Source: Bacteroidota bacterium (GTDB taxonomy: Bacteria > Bacteroidota > Bacteroidia > Chitinophagales > LD1). From it: a stretch of 64,000 nt of DNA. The stretch's first letter is position 1. Every line of letters starts with the position of its first letter. Below are positions 1-8,157 of this stretch, one piece after another. The stretch is from positions 62,001 through 126,000 of the forward strand of contig JAFDYQ010000006.1 in assembly GCA_018267365.1 (NCBI GenBank), given 5' to 3'. Under the pieces are notes generated by a model. That model worked only from the letters and a program-made list of their open reading frames with translations. It did no database searches and was not told the origin of the DNA. The position numbers and the translations under genes were made by a program.

Positions 1-706
1 CAGGTGTGCTGTACACGCCCGAACCCGGCACCCACCCATTTACGAGCGTAGATTTCTGGCTACCGGTACCGCCAAAATTAGTATATCCCGGCCCTGCGCC
101 GGCGCTATCCAGCGCTGTAAGGAGAGCAGACGAGGTGTCTTGATATACCAGCACATGATGTACAGCAGAGCGGTCTCCCGGTATTACCTCCAGGCTCTTG
201 ATATATTGTGTGCTAGGTAGGGGATTGGTGATCACAAAGCAGCGATAGAGATCATTATTGGTATAGGGTACCACAAAGTCAGGTATCCTGCCGGTCAGGT
301 CCGGATTGGTGATCTGTACATTGCTGGTATATACCGGGGCGGCAGGCGCCTGGGTCGTATCGCCCATAGGCCCCCCGGCATCTACCCAGGCAGCTATGGT
401 CTGGATCTCTGCATCAGACAGCACATGCATATCAGCGTATTTCTGATAGGAAGTATTGGGCAGATAGGGAGGCATGATCTTTTGAGTCACGTCATGTTTC
501 ATAGGTTGCATTTCCATAAATGCATCCGTATACGACATCAGGGAAAAAGGTGCGATACCGGTCGGATTGTGACAGGAGGTACAGTGCGAGTATAAGATGC
601 AAGCGATAGAAGAGGACCACGTAGGTACAGAGTCAGTACCGGCTGCGCTGGTAGCCAGCGGGACCAGCATGCAGGTAGCGATCAATGCGTGGAGAAATTT
701 TTTCAT
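1..706 (-). CDS. Secreted cytochrome c / copper type II monooxygenase-like protein, C-terminus beyond window
   Basis: 235 codons are present; the gene runs off the left edge. It starts at the ATG at 706 with a signal peptide (MKKFLHALIATCMLV, then an Ala/Ser-rich end). About 20 residues further is a haem-binding CxxCH (CTSCH), followed by a Met-Pro-Pro that could supply the axial Met and by an LSDAEIQTIAAWVDAGGP stretch, as in planctomycete-type cytochrome c domains. After a short Pro/Ala linker comes a second domain with IPDFVVPY and PGDRSAVHHVLVYQD. The His-His pair in that setting is what copper type II ascorbate-dependent (PHM/DBM-like) domains use as a copper ligand region. Known for the family: such fusions occur in secreted proteins of Bacteroidota. 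Substrate unknown; the rest of the copper site is not visible. Confidence 0.75.
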   Translation of the reverse strand, partial: MKKFLHALIATCMLVPLATSAAGTDSVPTWSSSIACILYSHCTSCHNPTGIAPFSLMSYTDAFMEMQPMKHDVTQKIMPPYLPNTSYQKYADMHVLSDAEIQTIAAWVDAGGPMGDTTQAPAAPVYTSNVQITNPDLTGRIPDFVVPYTNNDLYRCFVITNPLPSTQYIKSLEVIPGDRSAVHHVLVYQDTSSALLTALDSAGAGPGYTNFGGTGSQKSTLVNGWVPGSGVYSTP

Positions 707-938
707 GCAATTTTTTTTGGTATGATTTAAAAATAACGAAAAGGTTTAAGATGATCTGACTTTCGTCATCATTTTGTCTGCACGCTAAGTTCGTCTAAGC
801 GCCGCCTGCTATTTTACGAATCTGCCAGCGATGAGTTTTACAGGCTCAATCCCGGATCAGCTATATATTCATAGATAAAAAGCCCGCTTTGGTGGTAGTC
901 TGAGGTATAAAGCTCCAAATCAGGTATTTTTAGTTTTG

Positions 939-1934
939 ATGAAAGGCTTTTCTATAGTACAGCAGGTCGGGTTCTGGTTCTTTCTGTTATTTTCCATGAT
1001 CCTGATCACTCAGTCAGCACTGACCTGGGCGGGTGCTCTGGAGCGTAGCCTGGTCATGGCGGTCTGCTATGCTGTCAATTTCTATCTCTGCTTCCTGTTG
1101 TTCACTCCTTACTTTTTTGAGCGCCAGCGTTATGCGGAGTTCGTAGCTTATATGCTGCTGATGCAGTTTGTGCTGCTGATAGTGCGCTTTCACCTCGATG
1201 CACGCTTTCCCCATCATCTGGTAGATACGCGCGGCAAGAAGTTTTTTGTGATCATCTTTACCAATATTACCGTTTCCTCTTTCAGTGTAATGCTGCGCCT
1301 CTCACTCTCCCGCCTGGACTATGAGCGCAAATATGCGGAGAAGGAAAAGGAGCAGGTCAGCACAGAGTTGCTGCTACTCAAGTCTCAGATTCAGCCTCAT
1401 TTCCTTTTCAATACACTCAATAACCTCTATACACTCATACTCCAAAAATCGGATAAAGCTGCAGATGCGCTCATGCGACTCTCAGATTTGCTGCGCTATC
1501 TGCTGTATGAGTGTGACGCACCCCGGGTACAGCTGCGCAAAGAGATCGACGCTATGCGCTCATTTATAGCGCTGTACCAGCTGAAATATGAATATCCCGC
1601 CAATGTGCATGTGGCCGAAACAGGTGTGACAGAGGGAGTACTCATAGAGCCTATGCTGCTCATTCCGCTCATTGAGAATGCCTTTAAATATTCGGACATA
1701 GACTACAATCCCGTAGGCTATATACGCGTGGAGGTAGAGGTGACCGCCGGCAGCCTGCGCATCTCTATCCGCAATACGACCGATACCGTCAAAGTTCACG
1801 CAAATGAGGTAGGAGGTATAGGCCTGCGCAATGTGCGCAGAAGATTAGACCTGTCTTATGGCAAAGAGTATAATATGGAAGTGACTGACCTTGACAATTT
1901 TTTCTCTGTACATCTGACCATACCAAAGCGATGA
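939..1934 (+). CDS. LytS/YehU-family membrane sensor histidine kinase
   Basis: 331 residues from the ATG at 939; a TTG one codon earlier is less likely. The first ~125 residues hold about four hydrophobic membrane segments, followed by a short coiled region (ERKYAEKEKEQVSTELLLLKSQ). The phospho-acceptor box is SQIQPHFLFNTLNNLY with His near residue 153. The ATPase part has the N box PLIENAFKYS and a G box GGIGLRNVRRRL, as in the His_kinase (PF06580) family that partners LytTR regulators. The stop overlaps the start of the response regulator by 4 bp (ATGA), so the two are translationally coupled. Signal unknown. A TAGTTTTG -7-like box (931-938) abuts the start codon, which is unusual: either transcription begins inside the annotated gene or the box is coincidental. 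Confidence 0.93.
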   Translation: MKGFSIVQQVGFWFFLLFSMILITQSALTWAGALERSLVMAVCYAVNFYLCFLLFTPYFFERQRYAEFVAYMLLMQFVLLIVRFHLDARFPHHLVDTRGKKFFVIIFTNITVSSFSVMLRLSLSRLDYERKYAEKEKEQVSTELLLLKSQIQPHFLFNTLNNLYTLILQKSDKAADALMRLSDLLRYLLYECDAPRVQLRKEIDAMRSFIALYQLKYEYPANVHVAETGVTEGVLIEPMLLIPLIENAFKYSDIDYNPVGYIRVEVEVTAGSLRISIRNTTDTVKVHANEVGGIGLRNVRRRLDLSYGKEYNMEVTDLDNFFSVHLTIPKR

Positions 1935-2617
1935 GACTCAAGACGATCGTAATAGATGACGAATTTCTCGCACAGCAACTGATGGATGTCTACGTGAAGC
2001 GTCTGCCGGATATTCACCTGCTTAAAGTTTTTGGCAAGCCCAAAGAGGCATTTGAGTATATGAATACGCATCCTGTAGATCTGCTCATCACAGATATCCA
2101 GATGCCACAGATCAATGGCATAGACCTGGTCAATAACCTCAAATCAAAGCCGCTGGTCATATTTACTACAGCCAATCCGCAGTATGCAGTACAAGCTTTT
2201 GAGCTCAATGTGATAGACTTTGTGGTCAAGCCCATCTCTTTTGAGCGTTTTGAGAATGCCGTGGGCCGGGCGGTAAGGCAGTATCAACTCATACAGGCTA
2301 GTGCTGCGGTGATCGGAGGGCCGTTTATCACCGTCAAGGCCGACTACAAAGATATCAAGGTCTTCCTTCACGAGATCATCTACATGGAGGGCTGGGGCGA
2401 GTATATCAAGATCATTACCGAGACGGAGACGATCATCACGCTCAACTCCCTCAAGCGTATGGAGGAGCAGCTGCCCATAGATCAGTTTCGCCGCATACAT
2501 AAGTCGTATATAGTTTCTCTGCCCAGGGTCAAATCTTACAACCTATCTGAGGTAGTGATGAGCAATAAAGCCGTAGTGCCCATGGGCAAGAACTTCCGTC
2601 AGGACTTCGACTTCTAG
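1931..2617 (+). CDS. LytTR-family response regulator
   Basis: 228 residues. The N-terminal receiver domain shows the acidic pair (VIDDEF), the phospho-accepting Asp near residue 55 (LLITDIQMPQING) and the Lys of VVKPISF. The C-terminal ~100 residues are a LytTR DNA-binding domain (FITVKADYKDIKVFLHEIIYMEGWGEYIKI, then FRRIHKSYIVSLPRVKSYN). It overlaps the kinase gene by 4 bp and is the obvious partner. LytTR regulators bind direct repeats upstream of target genes; no target site could be identified here. It ends 4 bp inside the convergent ceramidase-like gene. Confidence 0.95.
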   Translation: MRLKTIVIDDEFLAQQLMDVYVKRLPDIHLLKVFGKPKEAFEYMNTHPVDLLITDIQMPQINGIDLVNNLKSKPLVIFTTANPQYAVQAFELNVIDFVVKPISFERFENAVGRAVRQYQLIQASAAVIGGPFITVKADYKDIKVFLHEIIYMEGWGEYIKIITETETIITLNSLKRMEEQLPIDQFRRIHKSYIVSLPRVKSYNLSEVVMSNKAVVPMGKNFRQDFDF

Positions 2618-3537
2618 CGGCTGCGCAGATCCCGACGCAGCGTGTCAAACTCGGGATCATACCGCTCACTTCTGATGTACAGATACAAAAAGAAGATCGA
2701 CATCCCATTGAAGATATGCCACAGGCTGTGAGGCGTGACTCTGCCAAATCCTGTGCAGAAGATGTGCTTGATATCCATCTCAAAGAGGATACCGGCTATC
2801 ACGATACTTACAAAGGTGGCTATCAGGTAATCTTTATTGGTCTGGCCGGGGTCTTTCATCTCCAGGTACACCCCCGCTATGACCAGCAGGCCCACTATGA
2901 TAGCCACTGCCGGATGTATGATGTGCATCTCCAGGTGAAAAGTGAGGAATACATAAAGAGCGGAGAAGATAGCTATGAAAACTAATCGCTCTGTAGACCT
3001 GCGCACATTGGTTGGCTTCTTCATCACGGTCAGTACCACCCGGTGTGTAAAGTACATCAACGGGAACAGCGAAATGCTATACACAGCCGAAAAGTCCATA
3101 TCTGAGAAAAAGTCTATCAGCGAGGAGTGGAAGAGCGTACTGCCTATGAAAGTATAGAGTGCTACTGCGGAGAGCGTAAAGGAGTAAAACCTGTTGGCGG
3201 TGATGAGGTTGTAGGCGCGTTTCTTTTTGATATCCTCCATTCCCTTGCTAAAGCAGAAGATCGCTATGATCAGGTAGATGAAGTTGGTAAAGGTATTGAA
3301 CGGCTGGCGCACAATCCGCTTCATGTCTGTAAACTCGCAAAAGAACTTATCTATGCCGGCCTCAGCCTGGTACCGCTCCCAGAATCCATGTCCGTAGTAC
3401 AAATAATTGAGCAGGGCGATGAGCATCGCAAAAAGGAATGTGGCGACAATGCTCAGCAAGATGCGCTCTCTGTATGCCTCCCAGAATAACCTGCTCAGGA
3501 ATACGAGGTGCCGCCTGAGCCTATATCTCCATGTCAT
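2614..3537 (-). CDS. Ceramidase-like integral membrane hydrolase (CREST superfamily)
   Basis: 307 residues with about seven or eight membrane segments. Conserved polar positions match the CREST superfamily (alkaline ceramidases, Per1, PAQR receptors): an early Glu/Asn (FCEF, then RQPFNTFTNFIYL), a Ser-His-Asp set (GSTLFHSSLIDFFSDMD) and a late His pair (PHSLWHIFNGMS). In that family these residues bind a zinc ion and hydrolyse amide bonds in the membrane, for example of ceramide. Bacteroidota make sphingolipids, so a ceramide-type substrate is reasonable but inferred. It is convergent with the response regulator (4-bp overlap) and divergent from the phosphatase gene. Could also be a related hydrolase with a different lipid substrate. 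Confidence 0.7.
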   Translation of the reverse strand: MTWRYRLRRHLVFLSRLFWEAYRERILLSIVATFLFAMLIALLNYLYYGHGFWERYQAEAGIDKFFCEFTDMKRIVRQPFNTFTNFIYLIIAIFCFSKGMEDIKKKRAYNLITANRFYSFTLSAVALYTFIGSTLFHSSLIDFFSDMDFSAVYSISLFPLMYFTHRVVLTVMKKPTNVRRSTERLVFIAIFSALYVFLTFHLEMHIIHPAVAIIVGLLVIAGVYLEMKDPGQTNKDYLIATFVSIVIAGILFEMDIKHIFCTGFGRVTPHSLWHIFNGMSIFFLYLYIRSERYDPEFDTLRRDLRSR

Positions 3538-3694
3538 GATCTAAAACAATAACGAGTAAACGAGCTACAAATTACAATACTTTAGGAGAAGTACCATAAA
3601 TGTGCTCATGCTACCGATGCTGAGTGCATAGTCACTGAATATCAGTTTCCTCTTTTGGGCCTTTCATTTATATTAGGCTCCTCAATCATAGATC

Positions 3695-5005
3695 TTGAAA
3701 TACTTTTTCTGGTTGTTGCTCCTCGTCTCCGCCTCACTGCATGCCGCTTCGCAGAAGGCTAAACTATACGCCGGGCCTGTAGTAGGCTCTGTGACCAGTA
3801 CATCAGCCCGTGTCTGGATAGGCTATAGCGGCAAGGGCAAAAACGCTGTGGTGCTGGGAGATACCTCTTCTAAGCGTATCATCTACCCTAGCAATTATAG
3901 CTATCTGGCAGAAAAGGGCATCGTATCGCTCACATTTGAATTTACCGGCTTGCAGCCGGGCCATACCTACAATGTACTGGTATCCATAGAAGGCTGGAAG
4001 ACGAACGTAAGGACGAGCTTCCGTACGCAGGATTCGGTAGCTGTCAGGGATTTTGCCTTTAATACCGGCTCTTGTGCGCTACTCTGTACGGACTGGATGC
4101 GACCAGTATTCCCAGGGGCCAAGAGCAATATCTTCACTACTATGCGAAAGCATCCTGCCGACTTTATGCTCTGGCTGGGCGATAATATATACTACCTGAC
4201 AGGCAAGGACTATAAGAGCATGGATGCCATGTTCATGCACAATATGCGCATACGTCGCAGCTTTCATCAGTACAAAAATTTTCTGGCGTCTACGCCCCAC
4301 TATGCCATCTGGGATGATCATGACTATGGCCCCAATGATGCAGACCGCACCTGGGCGCTAAAAGATTCAGCCCTGATGGTATTCAAGAGCTTCTGGCCCA
4401 ATACCTATCCGGAGCAGAAACAGTTTAATGGTAATTACTTCTCCTTTCGCTACTATGACACGGAATTTTTTATGACCGATGACCGTTATTTTCGCGACGC
4501 GCCCGGAGATTCTGCTGCACATTTTCTGGGGGAGACGCAGATGGTCTGGCTGAAAAATAAGCTGCAACTGTCCGATGCAGCATTCAAATTCATCTGCATC
4601 GGTACCCAAGTGCTCAATGACAATAAATTTGGGGAGACCTACAAGCAATATCCTAAGGAGCGTGAGGACCTGTTTGACTTTATCGTAAAGAATAACATCA
4701 AGGGAGTCATCTTTCTGACAGGAGACAAGCACTACAGTGAGATCTGCAAAAAGGATGTGAGTGGCTATCCCATGTATGATTTTACCTGCTCGCCCCTCAC
4801 ATCGCCGGTGTTGCCCAGGAGGCTCTTTGGTGCCTACAGCAATGCTACACGTATACCTGGTACTGACCTGAGCCGGCACAACTATGGCCGCATCAGCATC
4901 ACAGGCACCGCAGGTGACCGCACCTGTATCATAGAGATACATGGCCGCTATGGCAAGAAGCGTCGCGAACTACGGATACCACAAAGTGAACTCCAGCGCA
5001 AATAG
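3695..5005 (+). CDS. PhoD-like secreted alkaline phosphatase / phosphodiesterase
   Basis: 436 residues. The start is a TTG at 3695; no in-frame ATG lies nearby, and the reading frame begins at once with a clean signal peptide (KYFFWLLLLVSASLHAAS), which supports this start. An N-terminal fibronectin-like part (GPVVGSVTSTSARVWIGYSG) precedes the metallophosphatase domain. Metal and active-site motifs are LGDNIYY, WDDHDYGPND, DDRYFRDA and LTGDKHYSEI. Family knowledge: PhoD enzymes release phosphate from phosphodiesters and monoesters using Ca and Fe. It is predicted to be periplasmic or released; no T9SS tail is seen. The acyltransferase gene begins 2 bp after its stop, so the two form an operon. 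Confidence 0.9.
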   Translation: MKYFFWLLLLVSASLHAASQKAKLYAGPVVGSVTSTSARVWIGYSGKGKNAVVLGDTSSKRIIYPSNYSYLAEKGIVSLTFEFTGLQPGHTYNVLVSIEGWKTNVRTSFRTQDSVAVRDFAFNTGSCALLCTDWMRPVFPGAKSNIFTTMRKHPADFMLWLGDNIYYLTGKDYKSMDAMFMHNMRIRRSFHQYKNFLASTPHYAIWDDHDYGPNDADRTWALKDSALMVFKSFWPNTYPEQKQFNGNYFSFRYYDTEFFMTDDRYFRDAPGDSAAHFLGETQMVWLKNKLQLSDAAFKFICIGTQVLNDNKFGETYKQYPKEREDLFDFIVKNNIKGVIFLTGDKHYSEICKKDVSGYPMYDFTCSPLTSPVLPRRLFGAYSNATRIPGTDLSRHNYGRISITGTAGDRTCIIEIHGRYGKKRRELRIPQSELQRK

Positions 5006-5007
5006 CC

Positions 5008-5892
5008 ATGCTACTATATATAATGGTCCTACCGTTTCTCTACCTGCTGTCGCTGTTGCCCACAGGGGCACTGTATGTGCTGGCAGACGGAATGGCCTGG
5101 CTGCTGGAAAGGGTGGTACGCTACAGGCGTACAGTGATCTATACCAATCTGCGCAACTCCTTTCCGGATAAAAACGAAAAGGAAATCAAACTGCTGGCGC
5201 ACGAGTTCTACGGCCATTTTGCAGATATGCTGGTAGAGAATATCAAGGCCCTGACTATCAGTCCTGAAGAACTACAGAAGCGTATCTCTGTGCCGGGCGT
5301 CAGAGAGGTATTCCAACCCTACTGGGATCAGAAGCGCAATGTGGTCGTAGTACTGGGCCATGCCGGTGCCTGGCAGTGGGCGGGTCTGGTAGCGCCCTCA
5401 CTCATACCGCAGCGGCTTTTTGCTTTTTACAATCCGCTCACTAATAAGTATTTTGACAGCTATATCAAGCAGACTCGCAGCCGCTATGGTATGCACCTGG
5501 TGTCCATGCGCGACTACCTGCGCCATGTGCGCGGGCAGTATAGTGATGTTTCGTCGTTACACTTCTTCCTTTTCGATCAGGGCCCTGTCAATGTACGCAA
5601 GGCATACTGGACTAGCTTTCTGCATCAGGATACGGCCTTCTACCTGGGGCCGGCACATTTCGCTCAGGAGCATGACTGCGCGGTGCTGTATGTGGCGGTG
5701 AAGTATCAAAGCCGGGGCAAGTACCTCGCCACGATCACAGAGGTAGTAGAAGATGCCCGATCAGTCTCTGATCGGGAGATCATAGAGCGCTGTGTGCGTC
5801 TGCTGGAGCAGCAGATAGAGGCCGACCCGTCAGACTGGCTTTGGTCCCACCGCCGATGGAAGCGGAAGCGGCCAGCAATCGCGGATAAATAG
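5008..5892 (+). CDS. LpxL/HtrB-like lysophospholipid (lipid A) acyltransferase
   Basis: 294 residues with an N-terminal membrane anchor (LLYIMVLPFLYLLSLLPTGA). The family blocks are all recognisable: NLRNSFPDKNEKEI, the HX4(D/E) region (GHAGAWQW), NPLTNKYFDSYIKQTRSRYG, FDQGPVN and a C-terminal WLWSHRRWKR. In the family the His and the acidic residue five positions later form the catalytic pair of lipid A secondary acyltransferases. Here that acidic position is Gln (H-A-G-A-W-Q), which departs from the rule and could mean altered activity. It lies 2 bp behind the PhoD-like gene. Membrane, cytoplasmic face. The identity of the acyl acceptor is inferred only. Confidence 0.88.
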   Translation: MLLYIMVLPFLYLLSLLPTGALYVLADGMAWLLERVVRYRRTVIYTNLRNSFPDKNEKEIKLLAHEFYGHFADMLVENIKALTISPEELQKRISVPGVREVFQPYWDQKRNVVVVLGHAGAWQWAGLVAPSLIPQRLFAFYNPLTNKYFDSYIKQTRSRYGMHLVSMRDYLRHVRGQYSDVSSLHFFLFDQGPVNVRKAYWTSFLHQDTAFYLGPAHFAQEHDCAVLYVAVKYQSRGKYLATITEVVEDARSVSDREIIERCVRLLEQQIEADPSDWLWSHRRWKRKRPAIADK

Positions 5893-5960
5893 GCTAAGTA
5901 TTGTTTATCAGCTGATTACGTTATGTAATGAGTTGCTTTTGCACAGGATCGGACAGGATA

Positions 5961-5992
5961 TTTGGTAAATAGGACGGAGATGTATATATTTG
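5961..5992 (+). promoter_or_regulatory. Bacteroidota-type promoter for rpmE2
   Basis: TTTG at 5961-5964 and TATATTTG at 5985-5992 with a 20-bp spacer match the Bacteroidota sigma-A consensus (TTTG, ~19-21 bp, TAnnTTTG). The expected start point is around 5998-6000, giving a short leader before the ATG at 6016. Confidence 0.8.
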
Positions 5993-6015
5993 CAGTCCTC
6001 AAAAAAGAAACGACA

Positions 6016-6261
6016 ATGAAAGAAGGAATTCATCCTACAGAATACAGGACAGTAGTTTTCAAGGACATCTCTTGCGACAAGGCATTCCTCACTAAGTCTG
6101 CTGCCCGCTCTAAGGAGACTATCGTATGGGAAGATGGCAACGAATACCCACTGGTCAAGGTGGAAATCTCTAACGAGTCTCACCCTTTCTTTACCGGCAA
6201 GAGCAAGTTTGTAGATACTGCCGGCCGTATCGACAAGTTTAAGAAGAAGTACGCTAAATAA
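6016..6261 (+). CDS. rpmE2: Ribosomal protein L31, type B
   Basis: 81 residues from the ATG at 6016. Longer in-frame readings begin upstream of the promoter and are not credible. The sequence ([17 protein letters not shown], later [24 protein letters not shown]) is typical of type B L31, part of the large-subunit central protuberance contacting the small subunit. It lacks the CxxC pairs of zinc-binding type A L31, so it is the zinc-independent form. Monocistronic: own promoter at 5961-5992 and terminator at 6282-6308. Confidence 0.97.
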   Translation: MKEGIHPTEYRTVVFKDISCDKAFLTKSAARSKETIVWEDGNEYPLVKVEISNESHPFFTGKSKFVDTAGRIDKFKKKYAK

Positions 6262-6281
6262 ATTAGTTATCAATACATTAG

Positions 6282-6308
6282 AAGCCTCGTTCACGCGGGG
6301 CTTTTTTT
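6282..6308 (+). terminator. Intrinsic terminator after rpmE2
   Basis: A 7-bp stem (AGCCTCG pairing with CGGGGCT, one G-T wobble) with a six-base loop is followed by a run of seven T, about 20 bp after the rpmE2 stop. Confidence 0.85.
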
Positions 6309-6385
6309 ATTTCCACATGCTATCGGACTTAACATTGGCTTAACTTTGCCTCCATACATTTGGCTCGTCTTTAAAATCAACCAAT

Positions 6386-7033
6386 ATGGCATTAGAATCC
6401 ATTCTTTCTTTCTTCATTCCCAAGGACAAAAAATTTTTCGACCTCTTTGAAAAGGCTTCCAAAAACCTCGTAGACATAGCGCGTGTATTTAATGAACTCC
6501 TTAACACAGGTGCGCCGGACCGCCGCGTGGAGCTGATCAAATCTATATCCGACCTCGAGCACGTAGGTGATAATATCACTCATGAGATATTCACGGAGCT
6601 GAGTACTAACTTTATTACACCATTTGACCGTGAGGACATCCACTACCTGGCATCTTCACTGGATGATATCGTAGACTATATACATGGCTCTGCCAAAAGG
6701 CTCCAGCTCTACAAGATAGAGGAATACACACTGGAGATGCAGCAGCTGGCAGAGGTCATAGAGAAATCTGCCATAGAGGTACATGCGGCCGTATCTACCC
6801 TAAAGGGGATGAAAGATGTGGTGCGCCTCAAGGAAGCACTGGTGCGTATCAATAGCCTGGAAAATCAGGCCGATGATATTTTTGATGGTGCTATAGCTTC
6901 GCTCTTTATCAGCGAAAAGGACGCGGTCAAGATCATCAAGGTAAAAGAAGTACTGGCAAATATGGAAACTGCTACCGACAAGTGCGAAGATGTAGCCAAT
7001 GTGATCGAGACTATCCTTATCAAAAACTCATAG
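6386..7033 (+). CDS. DUF47 family PhoU-like regulator of phosphate transport
   Basis: 215 residues, all helical in character, with the DUF47/PhoU-like pattern: FFDLFEKASKNLVDIARVFNELL, then SISDLEHVGDNITHEIF with the E-x2-x-D-x3-H metal-binding type motif, FDREDIHYLASSLDDIVDYI and a second ENQADDIFDGAI repeat. Cytoplasmic. Family knowledge: DUF47 proteins are co-encoded with Pit transporters and thought to control them. The pit gene follows after 20 bp, as expected. A TAACTTTG -7 box lies at 6341-6348; no clear -33 partner is seen. Confidence 0.93.
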   Translation: MALESILSFFIPKDKKFFDLFEKASKNLVDIARVFNELLNTGAPDRRVELIKSISDLEHVGDNITHEIFTELSTNFITPFDREDIHYLASSLDDIVDYIHGSAKRLQLYKIEEYTLEMQQLAEVIEKSAIEVHAAVSTLKGMKDVVRLKEALVRINSLENQADDIFDGAIASLFISEKDAVKIIKVKEVLANMETATDKCEDVANVIETILIKNS

Positions 7034-7053
7034 TCCTGACCTAACCGACACTC

Positions 7054-8070
7054 ATGACACTGCTCATCATTCTGATCATTCTTGCATTTATTTTTGATTT
7101 CATCAATGGGTTTCACGACTCAGCCAACTCTATAGCGACCGTCGTATCTACACGGGTACTCACACCGCTACAGGCTGTAGTCTGGGCCGCATTCTTCAAC
7201 TTCATAGCCTTTTATTTTTTCAAAAGCCACGGCGTGGCAGATACCGTAAAGGGCATGGTGCACGGCAATATCATTACCATACCGCTGCTCATAGGCGCTA
7301 TGCTCGGTGCCACTGTCTGGAACCTGCTGACCTGGTATTGGGGCCTGCCCAGCAGCTCGTCTCATGCCCTGCTGGGTGGGTTTACAGGTGCAGCACTGGT
7401 CAAGGCCGGCACAGACGCCATCGTGATGGATAAGCTGCTCAAAGTACTGGCCTTCATCCCCCTGGCACCGCTGATCGGTATGGTGGCTACCTATGTGATC
7501 GCTGTCATTATCATCAATATCTGCAAGAACCTACCCGTCACCAAGGTAGACAAGTATTTCCGCCGGCTGCAGCTGGTTTCCTCTGCGCTTTTCTCCGTAG
7601 GCCACGGTGGCAATGATGCCCAAAAGACAATGGGTATCATCTGGGCCGGATTGATCTGCTATAGTGCACAGCATCCTGACGCTCCGGGTTTCTTTAATGT
7701 AAAGGAAGGTGGCGCGCTGCCTACATGGGCAGCTGTAGGCTGCTACGTAGCTATGGGCCTCGGTACTATGCTCGGGGGGTGGCGTATCGTAAAGACCATG
7801 GGCCAGCGTATCACTGCACTCAAGCCATTTGAGGGATTCTGTGCAGAAACCGCAGGTGCCTTTACGCTATTCCTCGTCACTAGCCTCAAGATACCTGTCA
7901 GTACTACCCACACCATCACTGGCAGCATCATGGGAGCAGGTATGACCAAGCGTCTCAGCGCGGTGCGCTGGGGGGTAGCGGGCAATATCGTTTGGGCCTG
8001 GATACTCACCATACCTGCCTCAGCAGTGATGGGTGCTATAGCCTACTACGTATTTGAGAAACTGGCATAA
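7054..8070 (+). CDS. pit: Pit-family low-affinity inorganic phosphate transporter
   Basis: 338 residues with about ten membrane helices. The two inverted Pit signature repeats are clear: DFINGFHDSANSIATVV near the N-terminus and GGNDAQKTMGI in the middle. SSSSHALLGG and VSTTHTITGSIMGAG are the matching half-motifs. Family knowledge: Pit proteins carry phosphate (or metal-phosphate) with H+ or Na+ across the inner membrane. It is co-transcribed with the DUF47 gene 20 bp upstream. The short loop between the two halves is of the bacterial type, without the long insert of eukaryotic PiT proteins. Confidence 0.95.
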   Translation: MTLLIILIILAFIFDFINGFHDSANSIATVVSTRVLTPLQAVVWAAFFNFIAFYFFKSHGVADTVKGMVHGNIITIPLLIGAMLGATVWNLLTWYWGLPSSSSHALLGGFTGAALVKAGTDAIVMDKLLKVLAFIPLAPLIGMVATYVIAVIIINICKNLPVTKVDKYFRRLQLVSSALFSVGHGGNDAQKTMGIIWAGLICYSAQHPDAPGFFNVKEGGALPTWAAVGCYVAMGLGTMLGGWRIVKTMGQRITALKPFEGFCAETAGAFTLFLVTSLKIPVSTTHTITGSIMGAGMTKRLSAVRWGVAGNIVWAWILTIPASAVMGAIAYYVFEKLA

Positions 8071-8157
8071 AACAGCCCGCGAACTTTCCAATTTTTATTC
8101 CTCCTGTTCGTTTATATGTTTAGACGTATATTTGCAGCTTGATTTTGTGTTTCCTTT

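Noticed and set aside
4367-4942. 191-residue minus-strand open frame
   Set aside because: Antisense of the PhoD-like phosphatase; the composition is that of a shadow frame.
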